The notes: generated from the letters alone by a model not told the origin. A DNA stretch of 64,000 bases from Pelagimonas sp050633425 (GCF_050633425.1 NZ_JBOEGM010000012.1:318104-382103), one strand, 5' to 3'; positions 26,310 through 35,141 are shown, numbered from the stretch's first letter. Made by a program: numbers and translations.

Positions 26310-27317
26310 TTACCGAAACGGCGGGCTATACAGCAAGCCACCATCGGTCCATTGCGCGTTTAACCCCCGCGACAAACCAATAGGTGTGTTCTCACCGATG
26401 TTCTTTTCGAACAGTTCACCATAGTTACCCTCGGCGCGAATGGCGTTCACCGCCCAGTCAGGCGACAGCCCAAGCATCTCGCCCAAAATACCCTCAGTTC
26501 CGAGCAAACGGTTGATCTCAGGATTATTGGTTCCCTCAAGCAGCTCATCGACATTGGCTGATGTGACACCCAATTCTTCGGCGGCAATCAAGGCGTTCAA
26601 CGTCCAACGCACCACATCGCCCCACTCATTGTCGTCATGACGAACAACTGGGCCCAATGGCTCTTTTGAGATGATTTCAGGCAGCAAGACATGATCACCC
26701 GGAGCCTCAAATGTCGCCCTGATCGCGGCAAGACCCGAGGCATCGGTTGAGTACACATCGCATGCCCCTTCCAGATACAGGGTTTGGGCTTCTGCGGTCG
26801 ATTCGATGGGAATCGCATCATATTCGATATTGTTGCGCTCAAAGAACTCCGACAGGTTCGGGCCTGTCGTTGTGTCAGTCTGTACGCAAACGGCCTTACC
26901 GTTCAGTTCCTTCGCCGAGGAAATGCCCGACGCCTTGGGCACCATAAAGCCCTGACCGTCGTAGTAATTGATCCCTGCGAATTCGAGTTTCAGATCAACA
27001 TCAGCCGACATGCTCCAGGTCGTGTTACGTGCCAACATATCTATTTCGCCCGACAACAGTGCGGTGAAGCGTGATTTATTGGTGGTTGGAACAAATTCTA
27101 CTGCATTCGGGTCACCCAGAATCGCGGCTGCAACGGCGCGGCAAAGCCCGATGTCAAAGCCGTTCCAGTCTTCATTCGCGTCTTGTGACGCAAAGCCAAC
27201 CAGACCGGAATTTACCCCGCATCTGAGCACGCCATGCGCTTTGACGTCGTCTAATGTGCCTGCCTCTGCGGCCCCCGCGGCACCCAAGAGCGCGCCAAGG
27301 AGTACTAAATTCCGCAT
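26310..27317 (-). CDS. Periplasmic amino-acid-binding protein (AapJ-like)
   Basis: The 335-residue protein has a signal peptide (about 1-19, ending GAAEA), then the family block LRCGVNSGLVGFASQD...GFDIGLCRAVAAAILGD and DMLARNTTWS. It resembles AapJ/BztA substrate-binding subunits of general amino acid ABC transporters, including the region DEWGDVVRWTLNALIAAEELG. No permease or ATPase gene lies next to it: the neighbours are sixA (convergent) and, 190 bp upstream, ATP12. It must share membrane parts encoded elsewhere or act alone. Confidence 0.88.
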   Translation of the reverse strand: MRNLVLLGALLGAAGAAEAGTLDDVKAHGVLRCGVNSGLVGFASQDANEDWNGFDIGLCRAVAAAILGDPNAVEFVPTTNKSRFTALLSGEIDMLARNTTWSMSADVDLKLEFAGINYYDGQGFMVPKASGISSAKELNGKAVCVQTDTTTGPNLSEFFERNNIEYDAIPIESTAEAQTLYLEGACDVYSTDASGLAAIRATFEAPGDHVLLPEIISKEPLGPVVRHDDNEWGDVVRWTLNALIAAEELGVTSANVDELLEGTNNPEINRLLGTEGILGEMLGLSPDWAVNAIRAEGNYGELFEKNIGENTPIGLSRGLNAQWTDGGLLYSPPFR

Positions 27318-27507
27318 ATTTCCCTCTTCTCAGGTTTATGCCTCGAAACAACGAGAAGCCCTTGTACGCGGGCCTTGTGTACCAATATCGGGGTGTCCCT
27401 TCCCTGCACCTCAGAGTTTGGGCGATTTCACGCTCAAACGTCAAGGTAAGATGCCACCCAAGGCCCTGTTTACGGGCGCCTATACCGATGATTCTGGATA
27501 GTGCGTG

Positions 27508-28224
27508 CTAGCTTGCTTGACTGGCAAGCTGATAAAACTGATCAGCAAAGACCAATTCGCCTTTCTTGCGGTTGGCCAGCGCCGTGGCTTCGTCATCCTC
27601 GCCCCATTGTTCCTCTTGCCAAGTCTCGTCCAAGCGCGACAGATCCCACAGGGTTTCGGCGCTATGTAGCCGGTAAGTCGCTGCAAATCCAAGGATTAAC
27701 GAGCCCGTCATAGACACAAGGTCGTGAAATGCGGCCAATTGAAAAGATGTAAATTGATGCACCTTTTTGGTCAATGTCTCCAATGCGGCGCGGTCTTGTG
27801 GCGCATGCATGATTCCAGCTCGCGTTTCTAAACGTGCGCCCAGCGTTTCCGCCGCCCAATCCAGAACCGGATCCCACTTTTCGGCCTGACGCGCCGCCAA
27901 TTCCGCCGGGCTATCCGCGCGATAACACAACAAATCCGTATCGCCATAGGCCGCAAGCATATCCGCCACTTCGGCAAATTGGGTCGCCACCTTGTCCAAG
28001 GCGGAATTTGACATGCGGGTGAACGGCATGGTCGCGGGATCAACTTTGTCTTCCTGCGCATCCCATTCGGCGGCAATCGCCTCAGCGAGGCCCCGTGTGG
28101 GAACAACAAGCGGTGTTTTCGCGGGGGTTTTGATCGTCCGACCATCCAGCGTAACCGCAAAACCGTCAGCAGTTTCAACGACCTCAGCGGCCTTCCAGAA
28201 CCGTTTGGGTGCCCAATCGCTCAT
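27508..28224 (-). CDS. ATP12 chaperone family protein (F1-ATPase assembly)
   Basis: The 238-residue protein has the ATP12 blocks: KRFWKAAEVVETADGFAV followed by LDGRTIKTP, IAAEWDAQ, MPFTRMSNSALDKV, YGDTDLLCYRA and ELAARQAEKWDPVLDWA. In mitochondria ATP12 binds the F1 alpha subunit during assembly; alphaproteobacteria keep a homologue. It overlaps the HAD gene upstream by ATGA (28221-28224), so the two are coupled. Confidence 0.9.
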   Translation of the reverse strand: MSDWAPKRFWKAAEVVETADGFAVTLDGRTIKTPAKTPLVVPTRGLAEAIAAEWDAQEDKVDPATMPFTRMSNSALDKVATQFAEVADMLAAYGDTDLLCYRADSPAELAARQAEKWDPVLDWAAETLGARLETRAGIMHAPQDRAALETLTKKVHQFTSFQLAAFHDLVSMTGSLILGFAATYRLHSAETLWDLSRLDETWQEEQWGEDDEATALANRKKGELVFADQFYQLASQAS

Positions 28225-28889
28225 TCGAAACCTCCCAGGAGTTGCTCGATATTTTGTTCTATGGCGCCCGCGTCGTGGACCAAAATATCCGCCTGTGCAA
28301 GGGCTTCCTCTGTATGATAGCCCCAGCTGACACCGATTGATTTAAACCCGGCAGCCTTGGCCATATCCATGTCAAAACTGGTGTCGCCAATCATCACCGC
28401 ATGCTCAATTTCAACGCCACTTTCGCGCAGCGCCGCCTGTAACATCGACGGATGTGGTTTAGACGGGTGATCATCGGCAACCTGCGTTGTGACGAACTGC
28501 ACCGGCAAATCCAGCCCCGCCAGCAAAGCCGTTAATCCCCGGCGTGATTTGCCGGTCGCGATGCCCAAAAGCAGGTTGTCATACCGCCCCAAACGCTCAA
28601 ACATATACGCAATTCCCGGATAAAGGGGCGCATGCCCCACGCTGCGGCGTAGATCGGCGTAGCTGTCTTTATAGGTGTCAACCATCTGATCCCGAAGGCT
28701 TTCCTCAGCATCCGGGACCAAGCGTGCCATCGCTTGTGGCAAGGACAATCCGACAATCGATAACACCTGTGCCTTGGCTGGCAAGGCCAGACCCACGCTG
28801 TCAAAAGCAGCCGTCATTGACGCCAATATGTCGCCCTGACTGTCGACCAGCGTGCCGTCGACATCAAAGACCGCCAGTTTCAGCGTCAT
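28221..28889 (-). CDS. HAD-superfamily hydrolase (phosphoglycolate phosphatase-like)
   Basis: The 222-residue protein starts with the HAD nucleophile motif AVFDVDGTLVDS (Asp9, Asp11). A helical cap follows, then the conserved Lys region (DDHPSKPHPSML) and motif IV MIGDTSFDMDMAKAAG. It should hydrolyse a small phosphoester; the exact substrate is not readable. It starts at the ATG at 28889, just inside the end of rluC, and its stop overlaps ATP12. The family order rluC-HAD-ATP12 is usual in this group. Confidence 0.9.
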   Translation of the reverse strand: MTLKLAVFDVDGTLVDSQGDILASMTAAFDSVGLALPAKAQVLSIVGLSLPQAMARLVPDAEESLRDQMVDTYKDSYADLRRSVGHAPLYPGIAYMFERLGRYDNLLLGIATGKSRRGLTALLAGLDLPVQFVTTQVADDHPSKPHPSMLQAALRESGVEIEHAVMIGDTSFDMDMAKAAGFKSIGVSWGYHTEEALAQADILVHDAGAIEQNIEQLLGGFE

Positions 28890-28890
28890 G

Positions 28891-29946
28891 TCACAGCCCT
28901 TCAAACGGGTCGTCATCCGCAAAACTTTCTTCCCAGCCCAGCGTGTCCCAACTATGGGCCATATGTTCAGGAAGCGGTGCCTTGACTGTGATTTCCTTAC
29001 GGGTGATCGGGTGAACAAAGCTCATTGAACGCGCATGCAAATGCAGTTTCTTCGAAATTGCACCGCCCAATTGTGCGCCCCAACCGTCGCCCAAATTCTC
29101 CTGACCCGAGCCACCGTATTTGCCGTCGCCAATAATAGGGTGGCCAATTTCGGCCATATGCACACGTAGCTGGTGGGTCCGCCCGGTGATCGGCTCCATC
29201 GCGACCCACGCAGCGCGCGACGCCACCCGGTATAGTGTCGCATAGAGCGTATGCGCCCTCTTTGCGCCTGGCGTGCTGTCCATATCTCGAGGATGCACGG
29301 CGACCATCTTTTCGCCACCACCCGTCGGGCCATGTCCCGGTGCCTTGACCAGACCGTACCGGATTTCACCCAAATATGGCACAGGCACCCCGCCTACCAA
29401 GGCCCAGTAAATCTTGCGAGTTTCCTTGTGGCGGATCGCATCCGTCAGCCCCTTAGCCACCTCACGGGATCGCGCCAGCAACAATACACCAGACGTATCT
29501 TTGTCGAGCCGGTGCACAAGTCGCGGCTTTTCATCTTTGCCAAAGCACAACGCTTCTGACAGCCCATCCACATGGCGCGACTGCTTGCTCCCGCCTTGGG
29601 TGGCCAGACCGGGTGGCTTGTTCAGCGCGATAATATGATCGTCTTTCCAAAGCACACAGCTCTGGATCATCTTTGCATCCGCTTCAGACACCCGCGGTTG
29701 TTGTGGCCGCGCCGCCTGTTGCGCCTGAACTTGCTCGGCATCTGGCAACGGCGGAATACGTACCGATTGCCCGACCTCTAGACGCGTCGACGCTTTGACA
29801 CGCCCGCCATCAACCCGCAGATCACCTTTGCGGCACATCTTTTCAATCCGGCCTTGGGCAACATGCGGAAACTTGCGCTTGAACCAACGATCAAGGCGCT
29901 GATCGCCATCGCCGGGGGCAACGGTAAGGGTCTGAACACGGCTCAT
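28891..29946 (-). CDS. rluC: RluC-type 23S rRNA pseudouridine synthase
   Basis: The 351-residue protein has an N-terminal S4 RNA-binding part (LDRWFKRKFPHVAQGRIEKMCRKGDLRVDG), then the catalytic RLDKDTSG motif with Asp148, GRTHQLRVHMAEIGHPIIGD and a C-terminal extension. It isomerises uridines in 23S rRNA. It overlaps the crcB stop by 4 bp (29943-29946). Confidence 0.92.
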   Translation of the reverse strand: MSRVQTLTVAPGDGDQRLDRWFKRKFPHVAQGRIEKMCRKGDLRVDGGRVKASTRLEVGQSVRIPPLPDAEQVQAQQAARPQQPRVSEADAKMIQSCVLWKDDHIIALNKPPGLATQGGSKQSRHVDGLSEALCFGKDEKPRLVHRLDKDTSGVLLLARSREVAKGLTDAIRHKETRKIYWALVGGVPVPYLGEIRYGLVKAPGHGPTGGGEKMVAVHPRDMDSTPGAKRAHTLYATLYRVASRAAWVAMEPITGRTHQLRVHMAEIGHPIIGDGKYGGSGQENLGDGWGAQLGGAISKKLHLHARSMSFVHPITRKEITVKAPLPEHMAHSWDTLGWEESFADDDPFEGL

Positions 29947-30320
29947 GTGGCAAAGCTCCGGGCAAGAAGAAGGCCGGCAAACAGCGCGGCGATTGAAAGA
30001 ACAACAGAGGCCAGCACATAGCCTGCCGCCAGCCCGACGTCACCCCTTTCATAAAGGGTCGCTGCGTCGAGCGAAAATGCCGAAAACGTTGTGAACCCGC
30101 CAAGCAGGCCCGTCATCAACAAGGGCGCAAATCGATTCCCCGACAGATGCGCCAGCATCACAACGATCACACCCATCGAAAACGATCCGGCAATGTTAAC
30201 GATCAGTGTTCCCCACGGAAACCCGATCCCCAGCCAGCGCACTGCGCCCACTCCGGTCAGATAGCGCAAAACAGCACCGATTGCGCCACCAAGCGCCACT
30301 TGAACAAGGGTGAAAGTCAT
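29943..30320 (-). CDS. crcB: Fluoride exporter CrcB/Fluc
   Basis: The 125-residue protein has four hydrophobic segments and the fluoride-channel signatures LIVNIAGSFSMGV (Asn in the pore) and GLLGGFTTFSAFSLD (Phe-box). It lowers internal fluoride as a dual-topology dimer. No fluoride riboswitch-like leader is evident in the 30 bp upstream. It begins the minus-strand run crcB-rluC-HAD-ATP12. Confidence 0.92.
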   Translation of the reverse strand: MTFTLVQVALGGAIGAVLRYLTGVGAVRWLGIGFPWGTLIVNIAGSFSMGVIVVMLAHLSGNRFAPLLMTGLLGGFTTFSAFSLDAATLYERGDVGLAAGYVLASVVLSIAALFAGLLLARSFAT

Positions 30321-30350
30321 AGAGGTCTGTTGCCCGCCCCCCCGCCAGAG

Positions 30351-30899
30351 TCAAGGCATCTTAGGGTATTGCGCCGATTTGGCCGCCTCTTTAAGCGTTT
30401 TCAGGAATTCATTGATGGCTCGAAACAGGGCTGCATCATCCAACGCATCCAGCGCCGTCTCGGTCCATGGCTCTGGCGGATGCAATTGCCCCATGAAGGC
30501 CAGCCGCATTTGATGTTGCGCATCACTAAGAGGCAATCGCCCGACCAATTCCAACAGCTCATAAAACCGATGGATTTCTCTCAAGATCCGAAACGCCTCA
30601 ATCATGCGCGGTGTCAGTGTCGGATCAGCGCGCCAATCGCCACCATGAAACACCTCTTGCGTCACCCTTTGACCGGCCCCAAGACAATCAAACTTGAGAC
30701 ATCCCCCAAACCCTTTGGCCACACGGTTGGCGTGAATAACGCAGGTCATATGGCCGCTGAGATGTACGCATCCAACCCCAGCCGGTTTGTCGATCGAAAA
30801 ATCCGGCCCCGGTTCAAATTCAAACACCATACAGCACAGCGCGGCGCATTGCGCGCAATCAGATTTCAGGTTTGGGCCATGTAAATCTGTTTCGCTCAC
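30351..30899 (-). CDS. Cysteine-rich conserved protein, function unknown
   Basis: The 182-residue protein carries eight Cys in its first 75 residues (Cys15, 18, 22, 23, 44, 53, 67, 72), with CAQCAALCC at the front. This resembles YkgJ-like metal-binding proteins and may hold zinc or iron. The C-terminal half is helical with no motif I know. Its start overlaps the rarA stop by ATGA (30896-30899), so it is coupled to rarA. Confidence 0.7.
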   Translation of the reverse strand: MSETDLHGPNLKSDCAQCAALCCMVFEFEPGPDFSIDKPAGVGCVHLSGHMTCVIHANRVAKGFGGCLKFDCLGAGQRVTQEVFHGGDWRADPTLTPRMIEAFRILREIHRFYELLELVGRLPLSDAQHQMRLAFMGQLHPPEPWTETALDALDDAALFRAINEFLKTLKEAAKSAQYPKMP

Positions 30900-32215
30900 A
30901 CCACACCTTCACGCCGGGCGCGTAGTTTCGCAAAGTAAGCAACACGCTTACCTAGTTCACGTTCAAATCCGCGCTCAACCGGCGCGTAATAGGCCTGTCG
31001 CCCCATCTCCTCAGGGAAATAATCCTGCCCCGAAAACCCATCTTCGGCATCGTGGTCATAAGCATAGCCCGCACCATACCCCTGATCCTTCATCAACCGA
31101 GTCGGCGCGTTCAAGATATGCTTGGGCGGGGTCAGAGACCCGGTCTTTTTGGCCGCTGCGCGCGCCGCCTTATAGGCCACATAAACCCCGTTGGATTTCG
31201 GCGCGAGCGCAATATAGACAAGGGCCTGCGCCAGCGCCAACTCCCCCTCGGGCGAGCCAAGCCGCTCATATGTTTCCCAACTTTGCAAACACACCGATTG
31301 CGCCTGTGGATCGGCCAAACCGATGTCTTCAACCGCCATTCGGGTGATCCGACGCGCCAAAAATCGCGGGTCTTCACCGGCATCCAGCATTCGGGCAAAC
31401 CAATACAGCGCCGCATCGGGATCTGATCCACGCACCGATTTGTGCAAGGCCGAGATCAGGTTGTAATGCCCGTCCCCTGACTTGTCGTATTGCGCCGCGC
31501 GTTTCATCAAACGGGTCTTGAGCGCGTCGACATCCAATGGTGCCGTCACCTTCCATGACATCACTTGCTCAATCAGGTTCAGCAACGCGCGCCCGTCACC
31601 ATCCGCCATTTCGATCAGCGCAGGCCGCGCGCCCTCGTCTATCGGCAACTTGCGGTCCAGCTCTCCTTCGGCCCGCTGCGCCAGCAGTTCCAAATCGTCC
31701 GGTCCAAGCCGCTCCAACACCAAAACCTGCGACCGGCTCAACAAAGCGGCGTTCAGTTCAAAGGACGGGTTTTCGGTTGTAGCCCCGACCAAAAGGATGG
31801 TCCCATCCTCCATATGCGGCAAAAACCCATCTTGTTGGGCTTTGTTGAAACGGTGGATTTCGTCGACAAACAACAGCGTCCCCTGCCCGGTTTTGCGCCG
31901 CAGTTTCGCCGCTTCGAAAACTTTGCGCAGGTCAGGAACCCCGGTGAAAATGGCACTGATCTGGACAAAATTCAGATCGGTAGCATCCGCCAGCAGGCGC
32001 GCGATTGTGGTCTTGCCCACACCCGGCGGCCCCCAGAAGATGATCGAGCCAAGCGTGCCCGCCTCAAGCATCACCCCAAGCGGGGCCTCAGGGCCCAAAA
32101 CCTGTGGTTGCCCGATCACATCCGACAAAACTTGAGGACGCAGCCGATCAGCCAAAGGCCGCGGTGCAGTGTCAGGAACTGTGTCCGATGTGTCAAAGAG
32201 ATCAGCCAAGATCAA
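30896..32215 (-). CDS. rarA: Replication-associated recombination protein A (RarA/MgsA AAA ATPase)
   Basis: The 439-residue AAA+ protein has Walker A GPPGVGKTT at 62-70, Walker B LLFVDEIHRFNKAQQD, sensor 1 VGATTENPSFELN and the RarA-specific C-terminal region (GSDPDAALYWFARMLDAGEDPRFLARR). It acts at stalled replication forks. It overlaps the HtrA protease stop by 4 bp (32212-32215). Confidence 0.95.
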   Translation of the reverse strand: MILADLFDTSDTVPDTAPRPLADRLRPQVLSDVIGQPQVLGPEAPLGVMLEAGTLGSIIFWGPPGVGKTTIARLLADATDLNFVQISAIFTGVPDLRKVFEAAKLRRKTGQGTLLFVDEIHRFNKAQQDGFLPHMEDGTILLVGATTENPSFELNAALLSRSQVLVLERLGPDDLELLAQRAEGELDRKLPIDEGARPALIEMADGDGRALLNLIEQVMSWKVTAPLDVDALKTRLMKRAAQYDKSGDGHYNLISALHKSVRGSDPDAALYWFARMLDAGEDPRFLARRITRMAVEDIGLADPQAQSVCLQSWETYERLGSPEGELALAQALVYIALAPKSNGVYVAYKAARAAAKKTGSLTPPKHILNAPTRLMKDQGYGAGYAYDHDAEDGFSGQDYFPEEMGRQAYYAPVERGFERELGKRVAYFAKLRARREGVV

Positions 32216-33585
32216 ATCCGAAATTTAAGCGTCAGCCGACGGTTACCACGCAATGCATCAATGCGCACGCGCCTCCCGGATTTTCTCAGCAACTGACCAA
32301 CATCAGACGGCGCTTTCACCTCTTTACCATTCACTCCAAGGATCAGATCACCGCGCTTCAACCCGATTTTCGCCCCAGATCGCCCCGGTGACAACACGAT
32401 GATTCCATCGCCATCACCCGACAGCCCCAGTTCAGCCAAAACCGCCGGGTTGACCCGCGCCAGAGTTAACCCCTCGAGAACCTCTCGGGATGAAAGTGTA
32501 ACCTGCCCACGAGGGGGATTTTCGGGCGGCGCAATCATCGCGACTTCGGCCTCTTTGGCGCGCCCCTTGGACACATATGAAATCTGGGCATAGGCCCCAA
32601 TGCTGCGCACTGACATGCGAAACAGCATTTCCGCAGGCGTGTTCACAGGCTCTCCATCAACGCCAAGCACAACATCACCGGGTACCAGCCCTGCGGTTGC
32701 AAACGGGCTAATTGGGTGCAAATCGGCGATCAAAACCCCACCCGGGGCCTTTAAACCCAATCCATCGGACAAATCCGCATCAACCGGCTGGCCCGTCATC
32801 CCGGCCCAGGGTCTGATAAACTGATCCTTGCCGTCGCGGGCCTGACCCACAAATGTCGCAACCAGGGCCGACGGAATTGCAAAGCCGATCCCGTTCGAGC
32901 CGCCCGACCGCGTCAGGATCGACGTGTTCACCCCAATCAGCCGACCGTTGATATCAATCAACGCGCCCCCTGAATTGCCCGGATTGATCGGTGCGTCGGT
33001 CTGAATAAAATACCCGCGCGCATTGCCCGTCGCGGTGCCCGAGCGTGCCAAACCCGACACGATCCCCGACGACACCGTTTGGCCCACCCCAAACGGGTTG
33101 CCAATCGCCAAAACCAGCTCGCCAACTTCAACCGTATCGCTATCGCGCAGGCTTAGATGTGGCATGTTCTCAGCGTCGCGCAGCTTCAAAATCGCCAAAT
33201 CCGCCTCTTCGTCGCCCAACATGACATCCGCCACATATTCGCGCCGGTCATTCAAAACCACGCGAATATCCGTCGCCATGCCCACAACGTGGTAGTTCGA
33301 AACAACAATCCCGTCATTCGACAAAATCACACCAGAGCCAAGCGAATTGTGCACCCGAGGACGTTTCTGAAAGTCACGGAAAAGATTGTTGAAAAATGGA
33401 TCATCCGCAAAGGGGCTGCGTTGCTCGACCACCCGCCGGGCATAAATATTGACCACCGCAGGCGCGGCCTCTTTGACCAATGGGGCAAAGCCGAGACTGA
33501 TTTCACCTTGGTTTTGCGGGATGCGGGTCTCGGCCCAAAGCGGGGCCGCGAGAACGCTCAAAAGCAGACAAACACGCAGAAACAT
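32212..33585 (-). CDS. Periplasmic DegQ/HtrA-family serine protease
   Basis: The 457-residue protein has a signal peptide (1-18, ending APLWA). The trypsin-like triad is His99 (SNYHVVG), Asp129 (EEADLAIL) and Ser205 (NPGNSGGAL). Two PDZ domains follow (about 255-345 and 365-457). It degrades or refolds damaged envelope proteins. AAAGGA lies before the chosen ATG at 33585; the frame continues upstream without signal-peptide likeness. It overlaps rarA by ATGA. Confidence 0.93.
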   Translation of the reverse strand: MFLRVCLLLSVLAAPLWAETRIPQNQGEISLGFAPLVKEAAPAVVNIYARRVVEQRSPFADDPFFNNLFRDFQKRPRVHNSLGSGVILSNDGIVVSNYHVVGMATDIRVVLNDRREYVADVMLGDEEADLAILKLRDAENMPHLSLRDSDTVEVGELVLAIGNPFGVGQTVSSGIVSGLARSGTATGNARGYFIQTDAPINPGNSGGALIDINGRLIGVNTSILTRSGGSNGIGFAIPSALVATFVGQARDGKDQFIRPWAGMTGQPVDADLSDGLGLKAPGGVLIADLHPISPFATAGLVPGDVVLGVDGEPVNTPAEMLFRMSVRSIGAYAQISYVSKGRAKEAEVAMIAPPENPPRGQVTLSSREVLEGLTLARVNPAVLAELGLSGDGDGIIVLSPGRSGAKIGLKRGDLILGVNGKEVKAPSDVGQLLRKSGRRVRIDALRGNRRLTLKFRI

Positions 33586-33681
33586 AAGAGTCCTTTCGTC
33601 AAATGCTGTCTTGATATGCGGTTGCGCAGGCGCAAATGCAAGTTTCCCGACCGTATCAGCGGGCCACCGCCAAAACAGGAA

Positions 33682-33705
33682 AAGCCCGGCACACAGGCCG
33701 AGCTT
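33682..33705 (-). terminator. Terminator of the DAHP synthase gene
   Basis: A 9-bp stem AAGCTCGGC/GCCGGGCTT (one G-T pair) with a 6-nt loop lies 32 nt after the stop. It is followed on the minus strand by a T-rich but interrupted tail (TTCCTGTTTT). Confidence 0.6.
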
Positions 33706-33736
33706 CCCAGGGAGTGACACGTCATAGGAGGTGTGA

Positions 33737-34807
33737 TCAGCCTGCTTTGCGGGTCAGAACGCTGCGGCGCTGGCGCACATCATCCGACAACTCGCGCAGG
33801 CAATCCTGTGTTTGCGCCCAATCAATGCAGCCATCGGTGATCGACTGACCGTAAACCAGTGGTGCCGAGCCGAGTTTTTGCGCACCGCCCACAAGGTTGC
33901 TTTCGATCATAACGCCCATGATTCGGTGATCACCGCGGGCAATTTGGCCGCCGACATTGGCCAAAACCTCTGGCTGGCGCTCTGGTAGTTTGCCGCTATT
34001 GGCATGGCTCGCGTCGATCATAACCTGCGGGCGAACGCCGTCTTTTTCGGCCTTGTGGCACAGCGTATCAACCGACGCTTCGTCGTAGTTTGTCCCCTCG
34101 CCACCGCGCAAAATCACGTGGCAATCCGGGTTGCCATGGGTGCCGACAATTGCAGCCTGTCCGCTTTCGCTGAGACCCATGAAATGGTGTTCTTGCGCCG
34201 AGGATCGTACTGCGTCCAAAGCGATCTGGATATTGCCGCGCGTGCCATTCTTGAAACCAACCGGGCAGCTCAGGCCCGACGCCATTTCACGGTGGATTTG
34301 GCTTTCGGTGGTGCGCGCGCCAATGGCGGCCCAGCTCACCAAATCAGCCACGTATTGCGGCACGGCCGTGTCAAGGAATTCGGTCCCAACAGGCAGACCC
34401 ATCTCGTTGATTTCCAGCAGCAAATCACGTGCCGCATGCAGGCCCTCATTGATCGCGAAGGAGCCGTCCAGATGTGGATCGTTGATCAACCCTTTCCAGC
34501 CCCCAATGGTGCGCGGTTTTTCAAAGTACACGCGCATCACGATCTCAAGCGAGTCGGCGCATTCCACCCGCAACGCTTGCAACTTGCGGGCATAATCTAG
34601 CGCGGCCTCTGGATCGTGAATGGAACAGGGACCGGTCACCGCAATAACGCGATCATCCTCGCTCTTGAGGATCCGCTGGATCGCATTCCGTCCGGCTTGG
34701 ACCGTTTGCGATGCGGCATCCGTCATCGGCAATTGCGCCCGCAATGCAGCAGGGGTGGTGAGTTCTTGCATCTGGGTGACGCGAAGGTTCTGGGTGGCGA
34801 TGGGCAT
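33737..34807 (-). CDS. aroG: 3-deoxy-7-phosphoheptulonate (DAHP) synthase, class I
   Basis: The 356-residue protein matches the AroF/AroG/AroH family: GPCSIHDPEAALDYARKL, MRVYFEKPRT, GWKGLINDPHLDGSF, DPDCHVILRGG-type block NPDCHVILRGGEGTNYD and DASHANSGK. It makes the first committed intermediate of aromatic synthesis from PEP and erythrose 4-phosphate. AGGAAG lies before the ATG. A leader peptide and intrinsic terminator sit upstream in its 5' region, so transcription is probably attenuated according to aromatic amino acid supply. Which isozyme-type feedback (Phe, Tyr, Trp) applies is not clear; the symbol is by family only. Confidence 0.9.
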   Translation of the reverse strand: MPIATQNLRVTQMQELTTPAALRAQLPMTDAASQTVQAGRNAIQRILKSEDDRVIAVTGPCSIHDPEAALDYARKLQALRVECADSLEIVMRVYFEKPRTIGGWKGLINDPHLDGSFAINEGLHAARDLLLEINEMGLPVGTEFLDTAVPQYVADLVSWAAIGARTTESQIHREMASGLSCPVGFKNGTRGNIQIALDAVRSSAQEHHFMGLSESGQAAIVGTHGNPDCHVILRGGEGTNYDEASVDTLCHKAEKDGVRPQVMIDASHANSGKLPERQPEVLANVGGQIARGDHRIMGVMIESNLVGGAQKLGSAPLVYGQSITDGCIDWAQTQDCLRELSDDVRQRRSVLTRKAG

Positions 34808-34846
34808 GGGCTTCTTCCTGAATGGGATGCCCCCGGAGCTGGATAC

Positions 34847-34870
34847 AAAAAAACCGCCCTCGGGGGCGGT
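34847..34870 (-). terminator. Attenuator terminator in the aroG leader
   Basis: A perfect 7-bp stem ACCGCCC/GGGCGGT with loop CCGA is followed directly by seven Ts on the minus strand. It lies between the leader peptide stop and the aroG ATG, 40 bp before the start codon. If it formed during every transcription, aroG would never be made, so it must be conditional. Confidence 0.88.
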
Positions 34871-34924
34871 CGGTGGTATCTCGTTTCAGCGTTTTGTCAG
34901 AACGCGCAAACCCCTCCGTCCGCC
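34865..34924 (-). promoter_or_regulatory. Alternative antiterminator pairing for the aroG leader
   Basis: GGCGGACGG at 34916-34924, directly after the aromatic codons of the leader, can pair with CCGACCGCC at 34865-34873 (eight pairs around one A-A mismatch). The second segment contains the first five bases of the terminator stem and reaches upstream of it, so the two structures exclude each other. A ribosome stalled on the aromatic codons would leave GGCGGACGG free and favour this pairing; one that reaches the stop would cover it. Confidence 0.7.
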
Positions 34925-34974
34925 TTATGGCTCGGATAATAAAAGTACCAAAATGTTGCGTACGATTGGGTCAT
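34897..34974 (-). CDS. Aromatic leader peptide of the DAHP synthase gene (25 residues)
   Basis: The peptide starts MTQSYATFWYFYY and ends in VCAF before TGA. Seven of residues 5-13 are aromatic, six of them in a row (Phe8-Trp9-Tyr10-Phe11-Tyr12-Tyr13), so shortage of any of the three aromatic amino acids would stall the ribosome. It lies 90 nt upstream of aroG, followed by the terminator and antiterminator pairings listed separately. An in-frame GTG 36 nt upstream (after a G-rich run) could be the actual start, because no strong Shine-Dalgarno sequence precedes the ATG. No protein function is expected. Confidence 0.85.
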   Translation of the reverse strand: MTQSYATFWYFYYPSHKADGGVCAF

Positions 34975-35112
34975 GCGCCAAACGTTAGCCGCCTCTTCTA
35001 AAACTGTCACCCCCCAAATTGAAAAATTATTTATAATAAAAACCGAGTGTTAGGGCGAGCGCGAAAACGGGGCACCCGGGAGTCACCAGAAAAACATCAC
35101 CTCACCACAAAG

Positions 35113-35141
35113 AAAAAGGCCCCACCCAAACGGGTGAGGCC
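35113..35141 (-). terminator. Terminator after rplQ
   Basis: GGCCTCACCC/GGGTGGGGCC forms a 10-bp stem (one T-G pair) with a 4-nt loop, followed on the minus strand by TTTTTC. It lies 26 nt after the rplQ stop and ends the rpsM-rpsK-rpoA-rplQ transcript. Confidence 0.85.

Noticed and set aside
29890..30360. Fluoride riboswitch before crcB
   Set aside because: The 30 bp between crcB and the upstream gene is too short for the riboswitch, and no pseudoknot-forming sequence was seen.
30147..30884. 245-codon open frame on the plus strand over crcB and the Cys-rich gene
   Set aside because: The minus-strand genes have clear family motifs and 4-bp overlaps, while this frame has none.
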